64,000 nucleotides of DNA from contig OY987234.1 of NCBI GenBank assembly GCA_963920705.1, positions 6,831,851-6,895,850 on the forward strand, read 5' to 3'. The notes below the pieces were generated by a model that saw only the letters and a program-made list of their open reading frames with translations, was not told the DNA's origin and made no database searches. Below, in pieces: positions 34,311 through 46,481 of this stretch (position 1 is the stretch's first letter; the number at the start of each line of letters is the position of its first letter). The stretch is from Odiellus spinosus (taxonomy: Eukaryota > Arthropoda > Arachnida > Opiliones > Phalangiidae). A program made the position numbers and the translations under genes.

Positions 34311-34950
34311 TTTGTTTTATTTTTTGAAGCTGATTTGATACGAAATTGACCTCTTCAATTTCCTCTTCACCATCCGTTTAAAAAACCTATTATCGTTAAT
34401 CTACTTCAACTTGGCTTTATTCGTATACTTCACATAGAGCCTCGCGTGGTTCAACTTCTGTTTCACAAGTGCGTGGCTTTCAGAAATTTCGGTCTTCCGT
34501 GTTGTGGCTGTCGCGAAGCGGCTTGCTTTCAGAAATATTCGTATAGTTATACTCCTGCTCATAAACATGTCATTTAAATATTTTAAAATGTGTATGGGAA
34601 GGGGGGGCGAGGGGGGTGACACGGTGATGGGCAAAGAGGGATCCCGCCGCCGCAGTCTCTTTTTGGATGAAGAGAAAAGTTTTAATTAGCCCTAGGTAGA
34701 AACTCCACTCTGATTAATGGTTAAGTTTCTAGGCACAAATTTAATTCTCATTTATGGCCGTCATTTGTTGACCAAAGTATTGCGCCATCTTTTCAACCAA
34801 AATAACGTCTCGTTTCCTTTGATAAAATTCCCTTAGTACAGCCTTCCTATAAATATTATATAAACACGCATCAAATCTACTTTTATAAATGTAAACTGAA
34901 GTCTATACGAAAAAATAAACATCGAGAGGAGAAGTTTCAATTCTAACGTG
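34311..34950. other. Non-coding DNA
   Basis: Nothing recognised. Confidence 0.45.
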
Positions 34951-35160
34951 AGCTACGGTCGCACTAGCATTTCTTAATCGATATGAAACGGTAAAATCAA
35001 ACCGATATTGAAATCGCCAGGAATCATTTTAAACGTCATGTGTTCACACAATCCACTCATTATCTTTATAAATATCTTCATCTATCGATTGTTGACGGTT
35101 TCCCGTTCATTCGACTCCAGCGAATCGTTTTGAAATCGATTTTAAGGCCTAGTATGAACG
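34951..35160 (+). mobile_element. MITE family 1, copy b
   Basis: It begins AGCTACGGTCGCACTAGCAT and ends CCTAGTATGAACG, with internal deletion relative to 31394-31667. Confidence 0.75.
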
Positions 35161-35300
35161 CCTAGTATTACGCTCCGACATGCCGCATTCGTTCGCAATT
35201 GTGTAAAAGCAGACGCACACTGACCAGTTTATGGGCGTTTCAAGAGAAAGCGTCATCAGATATTTATGGGCGCGCGCACATGCTAAGCTTATTTAAAGTG

Positions 35301-35457
35301 AGGCTGTCACAATTTTTTTAATGCATATGGATTATAATTTTTGTTTTATCAGACTATTAAAACACCATATTCTAAAGTTTATACTTCTGACGGCTCGAAA
35401 GAAAATCCTTCAAAACGATTGGAAAACGGTTTCAAAGTGTCAAGTGTGAACGTAGCT
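35301..35457 (+). mobile_element. Composite of family 4 start and family 1 end fragments
   Basis: 35301-35385 matches the family 4 start (GTGAGGCTGTCAC, CATATGGATTATAA). About 35386-35457 ends AAGTGTGAACGTAGCT like a family 1 terminus. It is probably two truncated elements side by side. Confidence 0.5.
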
Positions 35458-37133
35458 GAAGATAAATGGTTTACACTGCTATTCAACAAGATGTTTCGAG
35501 TTCTTAACATTACGAGAATATTAAATTAGAAACTCCCCCCTCCCCACCCGAAGAGTTCTCATAGACTTCTCACGTTATTAAGTTAGTAAGCTCGATTTTT
35601 AAGTTATTCTTAAAAAGGTTCCTATAGGCTGCTTTGTTTCTAAAAATAATAAATTGAAATTCACTTAGCACCGAGAGACGTTTGTCTTCGTAGTCTGATA
35701 CACGCAATTATTAAATCCTGAAACCAAGTTAACCCAAAAAAAATTGGTTCAAAGCTTTGGACCGGTTTTCTTTTAAAATTAGCGTAAAATTAAGATTCGT
35801 TTTTTTTTTAGAACTATAGCCACGGGGAAAACTAAGAAATATTTGAACAAGATAGAAAAGGCGCGTGGGAACCGTAGGTCAACAAAAGGTCAGTTTCATC
35901 ATTACACTCGGTACCGAAACTTTTTTATTTTGTTTCCGTAAAGGGAGAGTGAAAAGGAAAAGGAAATTTTATTATTTTTCCGACCCTGTTAATTCTATCG
36001 GTAACTATGAGGCGAGCCAATCGTTAAATGGATCGATTCAGTTAATCAGCAGCGTCAGGAATTCAAAAATAAATAAATATGGAATATTTGACAGGCTTTA
36101 ATGAGTTCGCGTCATAGTACACGACCACCCTTCTACGACACGGGGTAGGAAAGAGGAGGCTTTTCTTGTTTTCCTTAGGCAAAACCGAGTCGTAACCAAA
36201 TATGTTTTTTGGCCACTCCCGTCAAGAAAGCCAAAAATATATTTATAAAGTTTCGATTCTCTGCGTTGAGGGGCGGCCGGAGCTCTTCCTTGGGATTTGA
36301 GTCGAAATAAAGTAAAGGCAATATGTCCAACATTATTTAATTAATTATTAATTATTAATTTGAACTTGATATTAAAAAAAATTATATTTATATTATTTAT
36401 TTTATAATAATTATTAATATTATAACTTATTAGGATATTTATTTATAAATTCTTGGTAGTGTATAAATATTAATTAGAACATGAGATTAAATATTATTTT
36501 TAATTATATTTAATGCGAATCAACTAAGTGATCATATTTTCCAGTTTCGGCGTTTCTTTATTGGTAAAATTCGAGGTTGGCGGCGGTCTGAAGCGGGCTA
36601 ATTTGCTCGTTCACTCGAGAACCCGCCCTTTTACTTTGAAAATGACTAAAAGAAAAGCTATCTTCGAAATGAGCGAGGCGAGCGGGAAGAAAAAAAAAAT
36701 TGACCGCGGGCTTTTACAAGATTCATGGATGGAGGAGAAATTCGAACTAGTATAGATTTCAATAGGTTCTAAGGTATAACCTCCTCCCTTTTGAATGATT
36801 AAGTTAATTTATTTGAAACGAGAAAAATGAAGAAGTAAAGTCGGAATCCAATGAAATCTCCCGCTGAAGCCGTCTATGAGCAAAGATGCCGCTTTACGAA
36901 CTTAAAAGCTCGAATATACAAATTGGCCAACGTATAAGTAGGCTGGTATACCCCTAAGAAAAACACGCGTCGAACGACGAGTTTTTGGGTAATTAGAGGG
37001 ATTTAACAACGCTTATTAAGCCTCATTTGACTACTCTAGATACGTGTACATTAAAGGAAAGATGAAGGGCAACTGATTAGAAAAATCGAAGATTTTTAGG
37101 GCGCGGCGAGAACCCGGAAAAACGCTATACTCG
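35458..37133. other. Non-coding DNA with dispersed repeat at 36118-36300
   Basis: No gene recognised. The stretch 36320-36510 is almost pure A/T. Confidence 0.5.
36118..36300 (+). repeat. Dispersed repeat family 7, copy b
   Basis: Partner of 28495-28670, with conserved blocks GGGTAGGAAAGAGGAGGC, TTTTCCTTAGGCAAAACCG and GGAGCTCTTCCTTG. Confidence 0.6.
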
Positions 37134-37530
37134 AGCTACGATCACACTAGCAATCATCCCAATCGATTTTATCGATAAACTAATAAAAATGATATTTGAA
37201 TACCTCAGAATCGTTTGAAGCGACATATGTTCACGCCTCATCATCGTAAATCAATTTATTAGTTTCATCTTTAGATTATATAGCTATCTTAATCGATTTG
37301 AAACGGTAAAATAAAACCAATATTCAAATCGCCATCAGAACCACATTATCTTTATAAATCGATTTATTGTAGCTTCATATATCAGTTGTTGAAACCGAAC
37401 TGGTTCCCGAAGCAGTTTCAAGAAATCGAATCAAATCAATTAGAGAAACGACGGCTTGCTGTTCACACGACTCTAGCGAAACATTTTTAACGTTATAAAT
37501 CTACACCAAGGCCTAGAATATGAACGCAGC
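37134..37530 (+). mobile_element. MITE family 1, copy c (longer, internally duplicated)
   Basis: It begins AGCTACGATCACACTAGCAA and ends GCCTAGAATATGAACGCAGC. A second CTTAATCGATTTGAAACGGT block inside suggests one copy inserted into, or recombined with, another. Confidence 0.75.
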
Positions 37531-37536
37531 AATTGC

Positions 37537-37678
37537 TGAAGCCCAATCGGTTTGAAACTGGTTACCGAAGCATGTACGAGAAATCGATTCAAGAAAAACG
37601 CTTTCCTGTTTACATTGCTGCAGCGAAACGGTTTCAAACAGTTTCAATCGTCTCCAAGACCTATAGTATGAGCGAGAC
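37537..37678 (+). mobile_element. MITE family 1, right-half fragment
   Basis: It directly follows copy c: CGGTTTGAAACTGGTTACCG, GCGAAACGGTTTC and CCAAGACCTATAGTATGAGC match the right half of the family. Confidence 0.65.
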
Positions 37679-38841
37679 TGAAGTAATTAGAAGAAATGGA
37701 TTTGATGGCAAAAAAAATAATTGGGTTGCGAAAAACTATTAAACATTTTTCAGTGGTATTTGGTAGAGATCTTTTCTCGAGCATCTCAAGCTGTTTAAAC
37801 TAAAAATATTTTTCTGACCGTTTCTACCATCATAGAAAAGATAGAAAAAGGAATAGAAACCTCAGTTGTTACCTGTTCCAATACAAACTGGGTGTATTCA
37901 ACTTCCGGAAATTTATTGCCACGCCAAGACTATTATTTAATCTTTCATCGGCTGCTCAGTGTAAGCTCGGTCACTCCGCGCCAATACAGGAGGGCTACCG
38001 GAAGTATAGTTCGACTAAACTCGTCCCCTAAAAATTGTAAGGCAAGAATGGAGCTTCTATTCTGTTCACTTTCAAAGATAGCGTGACCTTCTATACCCTC
38101 GTAAAATTGAATTTACCCATAAATGTATAACAGCTGAAAACTCATCTAATCTGACTTTAAACTTAGTTCGCCTGGTGGACTTTACGGGTAATTTGTTTCG
38201 CTATTTTTATCTCGATGGGGCGTTTGGTTTTTTCAGTTAATTTAGTTTATTTCTAGCCAAAGTAAATTCGAGGGTCAAAAAGCGGATATAAAAATTGACC
38301 CGAATAGCTAGCTGGACCGATTACGTTTTAGAGGATCGGATTAATGCGGGACGTAAACGATCCTAGTTGGTCGTTGGGTGGTAATAGTAATTAGGTAATT
38401 ACAATGGCTCATTTCCGTTTCTAATTACGCGCGAATGTAATTATACGGGAAAATCGCGTGGCTTAGGGTACTAAACAGTATTCTCTCTCTCCCTCTTATA
38501 CACCACCACTCGGCCGCATCACCGAAGGATGATTAAGTAAAGAAATTTAAAAAGATAATTCCCACGGATGTCCAATTGCAGCATTATACGCAACTGACAA
38601 CTAACATTAAGCTAAAAATATTAAAAAAAAAAAAATTGTGAAACATGCGGAGATTTGAAATTTGAAAAAATATATATTATTAATTATGTCGACTAAGTAA
38701 TTAAAACTCGGTCATAAACCTCTTAATTATTTTAAACAGTTACTTATTCTCTTGGATTTTAATGTTAAAAAAAAATCACTGTTCACAAACTAAGTGGTGG
38801 CAAGAATCAACCATAACGTTTAAACAGTTTTTTTACACCAG
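37679..38841. other. Non-coding DNA with a cluster of homeodomain-type sites
   Basis: No gene recognised. At 38385-38445 several TAATTA/TAATTAC cores occur within 60 bp. Confidence 0.45.
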
Positions 38842-39086
38842 AGCCGCGTTCATACTAGGCCTTGGAGACGATTCTAAACGATTTTCTTGAATCGATTTCT
38901 CATTGATGCTTTGGGAACCAGTTTCAAACCGATTCGGCTTCAACAATCTACAGATAAAGTTTTAATAAATCGGTTGATGAAAATGATGCGTGATCAGATG
39001 GGCCTTAAAATGATTTCGAGAGATTTAAATATCGGTTTGATTTTATCGATTAAAATCGATTGGGATACGCCAGTGTGAACGTAGCT
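38842..39086 (-). mobile_element. MITE family 1, inverted copy (245 bp)
   Basis: It begins AGCCGCGTTCATACTAGGCC and ends CAGTGTGAACGTAGCT, the reverse orientation of 31394-31667. It is followed by a 33-T run at 39129-39161. Confidence 0.8.
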
Positions 39087-39126
39087 CACGAAAAAGGTTC
39101 TAAAGATAAAACCGATATTTTCTTTC

Positions 39127-39164
<38 letters not shown>

Positions 39165-39811
39165 CATATTATCATTTATTTTGAATTCAATCACCAGTCA
39201 CCATTGTCTGTTTTAGCCATTGTTCAAATATCTGTTAATTTTCACTAAATAAGCTCAATATTGCGGTCTGCTAAAATGTAACACGTGGAACATACCTCTT
39301 GAACAGTTGCAAGAAATTACCTGGCGTTTACAATTTTAGATAAAGCCAGAATTTTTCCTACTCCGCTTAAAATATGGGATGATCAAGAAAAAAATTGAGC
39401 TAATATTTATTAATTCATATATTCATTCCTTTAACTAGATTCCCAAGACCTAATATTAAAACCAGTTTGAGGATCCCACTTTATGGTCCCCGTTATTTAT
39501 TACTCATATTTTTGGATTAATATAATTTTAGAGATGGCACTAAACAAAGTCGGGGCAGCGAAACATTTTAAACGTTTATTTCTGTCGTAATTAGTGTTGA
39601 ATTACGATTAGCGTAGCGGAAGGACCACACGCGTTGAGTATTAAAATACTAGATAATAATAATATAACTCGAGAGTAACAATGTAATTGTTTCCTTAAAC
39701 GAATAACGTGACCAATTTTCTTATCAAAGAAAAGAGGAGGCATCAATTCAACCTCTTTTCTTTAAAGTCCCGCTGTAACTAATTTTTGTACAAGCGTCTG
39801 TTTAAGATACA
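39087..39811. other. Non-coding DNA with 33-T run at 39129-39161
   Basis: Nothing else recognised. Confidence 0.5.
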
Positions 39812-40070
39812 CCTCTTCCCATACCCTCTACGTCGTCTACAAACCAGCAAGTTGATTGTGTCGGGGATAATACATGGCTTTGACCAAACCTCCGCCTTTG
39901 CACCCAACCTTGTGACTGGAGGTCACGTGTGTGACGCGTGCGTGTTTGCTTTCTATATACATGCAAATGTATCTATTTTTGTTCCACGCATATTTGAAAA
40001 ATATGCGAACTTGAAACGTTTTCAACTTTGAAAAACATATATTTGTGGCCGATTAACTATTTTGCGATGC
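39812..40070 (+). mobile_element. Dispersed repeat family 3, copy b, truncated
   Basis: It shares CTTCCCATACCCTCTACGTC, GGAGGTCACGTGTGTGACGC, CCACGCATATTTGAA and TATTTGTGGC with copies a and c. The right third is missing. Confidence 0.7.
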
Positions 40071-42521
40071 AAGATCTCTGGCTGGAAGCGCTAAAGTTTA
40101 GAAAAGCGTTCTTAGCATAATGAGAACAGCTGAAGCGTTTTGATACACAGTGTCGAGTGACAGTCATAATAAACGTCAAATAAACCTAACAAGGCCTAAT
40201 TTAATTTCTTATATCTTTATATTTAAAATATTTAAATATTGTGATTGGTGATGAATTTGAACGCTTATAGTTTTACAACGTTTAAATGATATATGATAAA
40301 GATCATAGAAATTAAATGGTTTTGAATAAAGCGGACATTCTTAGCGTGTAGTTGGTCGCTCTGTCGTAATTAATTATTTTCGCGTACGTCGCGAAATTAA
40401 AAATCAGTCTGTGTTATGGGTACATTACGTATATGATTAGGCCACGTAAAAAGATGTTCGTTCTTTGTTATAGTTTTTATAAAATCTCATCATTTTTGAC
40501 AAGGTAAATAAACTTTAGTAAAAATCTAAATATGCAAAATTTCTCACGTTTTAAAGAAACTTCAATATTAAATCCCCGTAAAATTGTATAAATACTGGAA
40601 AGTTTAGAACGAAGCCATGCAGTAAGACTTTTTTGATTCAATACATAATTGCGAAATAGATAGCGACAAATCGATATCCACATACCGCGAATTGTAATAT
40701 CTTAAATATATTTCAACAATGTTTCCGAAATATTTTTCTATTCATTTTGGGCTAGCGCCACTTTAAACTGTCTCCGAGTAATCTAGTTATTAGTGAACTA
40801 AGCGTCTAATCACGCTCAGCATCTACCTTTCCTATTTATATACATTTTAAAAACTAATTCCTTATACATAGTTCTAGGTGTAGAGTGTAGTATATTATTT
40901 GATTTAAATATATGCGTAGAAATTGCAGGTACGTAGCGTGTCTACCACCAGAAAAACATCCGGTCTAAAAAAAGTTTTTGTATTTATATATATATGCACA
41001 AAATTTTTACATAGTGGAGGATAGCACGCGATCTAATACCTACGCGCGACTCCCGTAGGCTTCGGACGTACGCCTATGATATTAAGAAACAACTCCTAGG
41101 TATAGCTAGTCGGCGGGCCAAAAATGAATCGCAAACGAAGTTAATCGTAGAGGCCCGCAGCCGCTACGATTATTATTAAGTCAGCCTAAGGTCATCGGGT
41201 CAAACGGAGGAGACGTAAGTCATTCACCGCCCTATCGATAAATTCAAATCACGACGCCAGATTACTGATTTTTTAACGGATTTTTCAATCATCAATTTTC
41301 AATGCCATTTTTCGCGCAGCGTAACAAAGTTTAATTTAGTGAGACTGAGAAATCTTACGAGAAACTTCAATCTCGTAACTTTAAAGGGCCCATATCAAAA
41401 CACGTACAAAGATATTCCTTAAGTAAAATTCTGATTGGCTGATTTCCCCTTTCTACATGAAACAAGGTGGTGTACGATTAAAATAAGTCGGGGGGAAGGG
41501 CGCTTAATTTTGGAGTAATTAAGCTTAGTAAAAAATGTTTGACTCGAGGAAGGGACTTTTATATTACTATTGCATCAACAATAAAAGGGCTTTCGATTTT
41601 TCCTTCATTCTCCCTTTAAACCCAACGTTTCACTAAAAATCGAAATTAAACTTGATAAAAAAATAATAAACTAGCTCCAACGTTAAAACGAACATAATTC
41701 CAAACGTAAAAATATTTTTCAATGGAAATTAAGATGAGTATGATAAAATTTTCTCCTAAAACATTTTATCCCACACACGAATTGCTCCTAAATCGTTAAA
41801 ATCTAAAAAAATGTAATACGCCTATATATATATCGGAGTGGAAACGTAGGCCGCGGTTATAACAGTGTTCGTACGTGTCAGTATAATGATGAAGATGTTT
41901 CGGCCAAAACGAAATATATATAAATTCGGAATGAGATGCTGCCGCGCTGTCTTATCTGATTAACGCCAAGCGTATCACGTAGTATACCCCTATAGCTCCC
42001 CGATGTAGCAACGTTCCTTAATACTCGTATCTTGTCTTGTCGTGACTCTTGATTAAAATTTCGTTAATTCCGTGGCCGATTCGCGCTAGCGTGTATACCT
42101 ACGCGGCCGCTACGAGAAAAGCCAATTAGAAAGAGCGGAAAGATCGATCTCTATATACGTACGACGTATTATGTAAAGATGTGAAGGAAAAATGTTCAGG
42201 CACGCGGCGAGCCGCGCCAAGTTGAAAGGTGCATCCAGAAATCGTTCCATTTTCACGGTGTCAAAATTTCGCATTGTCCCGCTCCGCGCGCGTATTATAC
42301 CAAGCATCTCATTGCGCGAGCTTATCTTCTCCTTACTCCTTAAGAGACGGTATTAAGAAAAAAAATCTCAATTAACAGTGATAGATTGGGTAGGATGGAC
42401 TCGAGAATTGAACAGCGAAGGATGATAACCAACAGCGCGTCGCGTCTAACGACAGACGATATACACCTAACTTGAATTATTTAAAATGTATATTTTATAT
42501 TTTAAAGATTATATTACTATG
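40071..42521. other. Non-coding DNA
   Basis: AT-rich with no recognisable gene or repeat. Confidence 0.5.
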
Positions 42522-42950
42522 AGGCTGTCACGGATTTTTCACCAACAACAAATGGAAATTTGAGAAATATTTTAGGAAAAATCGTTCAAACACGATTCAA
42601 AATATATACACATATGTCATAGAAAAAATTACCGCGACAGTAAAAATACATATTTTATAATCCCCATTTTCAAAATTTTTAAAAATAAAATTGCCCCTCA
42701 ATAGTACGTCATCACTATGGTCTAGTGGTTATTGTAGAGTCTACAGTTGATTCTCGAGCTTTCTGGCACGAGTGGTAAGGTCGCTTTCGCGCGGTATTTT
42801 TCGTAAAACTACTTAATCCAGATCAAACCCTACCTACGAAAATTATAGTTTATAAACTACGTCATTTATCGGAGAAAAAAAGGATTTTAGAAATTACTTT
42901 CTCAGTTTCTTAACGCGTCAACAAAATATTTAATATGGCTTTTTAATCAG
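42522..42950 (-). mobile_element. MITE-like family 4, copy c, inverted
   Basis: It begins ATGAGGCTGTCACGGA, an inverted equivalent of the left start, so the family TIR is about GAGGCTGTCAC. It contains the reverse complement of the CTGGATTAAGTACTTTTACG block. It ends at the family 5 palindrome. Confidence 0.65.
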
Positions 42951-43193
42951 AGATATATAAAAATGAACTAGATCCACAACCCTAACAAAGTCACGCGCCA
43001 AAAATCTCGGGATTAGAAAATATTTTCACGCGGTAATGCTCGCCTTTGATTGTACAAATTTCACGTGCCAGAGGGGGACATGTCCCTCTCTGGCGCGTGA
43101 AATTTGTACAGTCAAAGGTAGGGAAAAAAAAACTTCTATATTGTACATCGATGGTAAATAAAATTGTGGATCTAGTTCATTTTTCATATATCT
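42951..43193. mobile_element. MITE family 5: 243-bp element with outer and inner inverted repeats
   Basis: The outer arms (42951-42979 and 43164-43193) contain AATGAACTAGATCCACAA and its inverse. The centre (43043-43118) is a second near-perfect hairpin of about 35 bp per arm around GGGACATGTCCC. The 117-codon frame starting at 43046 merely reads through the palindrome. Confidence 0.75.
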
Positions 43194-44109
43194 ATGATTT
43201 TAATATTATTATTATTATTTTCACTTTCGTAAAATCATTATACAGACAACCTGATAACGTAACTGATTCCTATATAGCCTTTGGTAATGCTAAATTCTTT
43301 CTACGTTACGTAATCACTTTAGTACCTTCAGACTTGTACACCGATTACGCGCCACTTAGAGGATTATTCCCTCGGAAGTTCTTCAGTTTTAGTTATTAGT
43401 TCAAAAGTTGTACGGACATTAAGACTGATGTTGTATGACTTCCCGTATTTAATTCAAGTAAAAAAAATAGCAAATTTTTTGTTTAATTTCATGGCGATTT
43501 GGGGATTCCACTCGGAATTTAAACTTAGCGCAATTGCACGATCGTGGTGCCTTAGTTTCATCGCGAGTTAAGAGAAAACCGAACGGGCGGGGAGTTTCGC
43601 TTGTCTAAATTTTAAAAAAATTCTGGGAAGAAATTAGATTGCTTTTTTCCCAAGCGTGGACTACGTTATTGGTTATTATTGAGACGTTATTTCGTGAAAA
43701 CGGAAGCGCGGAATTTTGAATGTCTGACATTAAACTATATGGGCCTACCTTAGATTTTAATTTGACGCGTTCATAAACGAAGAAGGTAAACGAGCAAAAA
43801 TCTCGTATCCACGCATGAAGGCGCTTCGCAAGGCGATGAAACTATACTTGGGGCAAGAAGAACATTTTGAAAGATACGGGGAAAATGAAATAAAAACTAA
43901 TTACGATCAAGTTCGTTCGCGAAACAAAATTTGGAGTCTAAAAGGAATTAGTTTTCCAAGCTTTATATTTTCCATTCATCGCCTAACTAATTTCTCGATT
44001 CCGCGTTAGCGCAAAAATAAAATCTCAAATTGTTAAAAAAATTGTCTAAACCAAAATGCACTTGAAATATACAAAAGTTTTCTCACTAAGAGGATTTGAA
44101 ATTCGCGTC
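43194..44109. other. Non-coding DNA
   Basis: Nothing recognised. Confidence 0.45.
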
Positions 44110-44425
44110 AATGGAAGGAAAGTAAATAGAAAATAAAATATATGAACTGAAACATTGAGGTAAATAGAAAAGACAATGAACTGAAAACCAAGTAAAAGAA
44201 ATTAAAACTTTGAAAAAAAAAAAAAGGAAATAGACAACTTTAACCAAAGTAAATAGAAAAGGCAACTTTAACTGAAACTAAAAGTAAATAGGAAGGCAAG
44301 TTTAACTGAAACTAAAAGTCAATATAAAAGGAACTTTTAACTGAAACTAAAAGTAAACATAAAAGGCAACTTGAACTGAATCTAAAAGTAAATAGAAAAA
44401 ATATCTTTAACTGAAACCAGTGTAA
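44110..44425 (+). repeat. Degenerate minisatellite, about 35-bp unit
   Basis: Roughly eight imperfect units built around AAGTAAATAGAAAAGGCAAC followed by TTTAACTGAAACTAA. Units at the left end are more diverged. Confidence 0.75.
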
Positions 44426-45250
44426 AATATATATCTATTATATTGATATATTACAGAAACGAATGAATACAATAAGAATAATTCATATTTTCAGCGTGTA
44501 CAAAGCTACGACTACCTTCTATTTCTTTTCCATTAAATTATATAGAGATGGAGGGGAACTTGGGAAGTGTCGCTTTAGGCGTGCTGAAACTCATAATTGA
44601 CTCTGAATACGATTACAGATTTCCCGCGAGAGAGGAAAATCTCGACGCGTGGAGGAACAACGCTATCTAAGGATAGTCAGCCTGCAACAACGCTTCGTTA
44701 GTGAGCATCCATTCCCTAATAAAGGGGCACGGAGAAGACTAGATTGGACGTAATGAGACCCTTCCTTCGCACCCACTCCCTGCCCCGGTTGAACCGGATG
44801 GGCGACATAATAGAGCGGGAACCAGAGAGAGGGAGAAAGACGCTGAAACGACAAAATGGCGCCGAAACCCGGGACTTAACTCTCGTCTACCATTTCCCTT
44901 CGTGTTTCCCGTTGACTGGGGACGAGAAGAGGGCGTCAACGGGTGATTACCGGACAATCGAAGCTTGGACCCCGAAACGGAAGAATAACATATCCCTTAT
45001 ATTTGTTTACCTTTAAATTTGCTAAAATGTCAGAAATTTTCAAAGAGTGATCGATAAATTTAAAACGCCACCTTTTTTGATTTCAAGTTTTTTCATTTGT
45101 CTAATTGGCCGAATTCTATTGGGACTTTCCATTTGAACAATTTTTGACAAACTAGAAGATTTATTTCCTCTTGGGGAAAGACTATTTCTTTCGTACCTAA
45201 TTTTTTAATTTCTCGTGATTAATTTCGCGAGCTTGGTGCGAAATTAGTTT
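44426..45250. other. Non-coding DNA
   Basis: Open frames of 63-90 codons here overlap each other on both strands and resemble nothing known to me. Confidence 0.45.
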
Positions 45251-45563
45251 AGCCACGTTCACACTATAGACTTCGAATCAGGTTTTAACCATTTTTGAAA
45301 GGTCAAAATGGAAAAATTTGAATATGGTATGACAAAAACTGAAATTATTTCCTAAAAAACGGTTTGAAATCGTTTTTTTATGAAACAGCGTTCGTAATGG
45401 AGATTTTGAAACAGTGTTTAACAGTTTTGGAATAAGGTCATGCTAATTGGAAAATATTGGGGCAATCTTTAGGGCTTATTCGTAAAAAATTTAAATTTTT
45501 TGCTTCAAAAGTGGATTAGAATACTTGAAAAGGTTTCGAAGCTGCTAGTATGAACGTATCGTA
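45251..45563 (+). mobile_element. MITE family 1, diverged relative
   Basis: It begins AGCCACGTTCACACTATAGA and ends GCTGCTAGTATGAACGTATC, so the termini match family 1. The interior differs, as expected for a subfamily moved by the same transposase. Confidence 0.6.
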
Positions 45564-46045
45564 AGTTTGAACCTAGCTTAATACAAGGCTCAAAACGAGT
45601 TAGGTTGGGTGTCCACTTTAACTGAATACAGTGTGCACTCGCCATTATTTTTTTAAAGCGAGTGATAAAATCAAGCCTGATTCAAATTCAGGTACTCAAC
45701 AGCGTATAGAACGCCAATTATTCGTGTTTTCATTGAATAGTGATACCTATGTACAGAGTCATGCCTACGACGAAGCTACAAATAATTAAGATTTAAAATT
45801 TTAACTCGTCCGCTATTAAATTAAATTTGAAAATTCAGAGCTGTTTTCGTCGTTCCAAACATTTTTATTCAATTATTTAACAAACTGAGAGATTCGGAAT
45901 TAAAATTCGCGGAACATCGCGCGGAATTTTGAATATATTAATAAACAAAATTACCAAATTTTTCGTTATTATTAAAAATTAACGAAAATTTCCTTCAGGT
46001 AGTCGCTAAAACTAAAAGGTTTTTCGGAGAAAATCAAACGACGCT
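45564..46045. other. Non-coding DNA
   Basis: Nothing recognised. Confidence 0.4.
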
Positions 46046-46481
46046 TTAAAGGGAGAATGCAACCTAATTACAAGTGATTTTTTATCGATTCCTTATCGTT
46101 TAAATAGGCCTAATCCATCGACAAAAAGTTTACAATACAAATATTAAACTAGAAATAAATTTAAAACTTACCCTGAAAATAGGCTTAGCGGGACTCGTGG
46201 AGATCCTGAATTGCGTCCGTGTAAGGTCTAGCGACCAATGAGCAAAGGCCCGTCGTTCACGCGAGATCTCCACGAGACTTACGTCGCGTGCGATTGGACC
46301 TTACCCGCGAGGAAAACAGGACCTCCATGAATCCCACTAAGCCTATTTTCAGGGTAAGTTTTAAATTTATTTCTAGATTAATATTTGTTTGCAAATATTT
46401 TTAGTAGTGGATTAGGCCTATTTAAACAATAAGGAATCGATAAAAAAAATCACTTGTTGTTAGGTTGCATTCTCCCTTTAA
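46046..46481. mobile_element. MITE family 2, copy b (TTAA-flanked palindrome)
   Basis: It begins TTAAAGGGAGAATGCAACCT and ends with the inverse, TTAA on both flanks. The inner arms carry AATAGGCTTAGCGGGA and TCCCACTAAGCCTATT, so almost the whole element can fold into one hairpin. It is about 100 bp longer in the middle than copy a. Confidence 0.85.

Noticed and set aside
14153-39078. Similar 63-70 codon frames at 14153, 31435 (-) and 38887
   Set aside because: They lie within family 1 MITE copies; their resemblance reflects shared repeat DNA, with frame lengths set by chance.
41600-41625. CATTCTCCCTTTAAAC resembling a solo family 2 terminus
   Set aside because: Only one end is present, with no inverted partner nearby; a chance match is likely.
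43046-43399. 117-codon open frame
   Set aside because: It reads through a palindromic element and out into AT-rich DNA; no homology or plausible composition.
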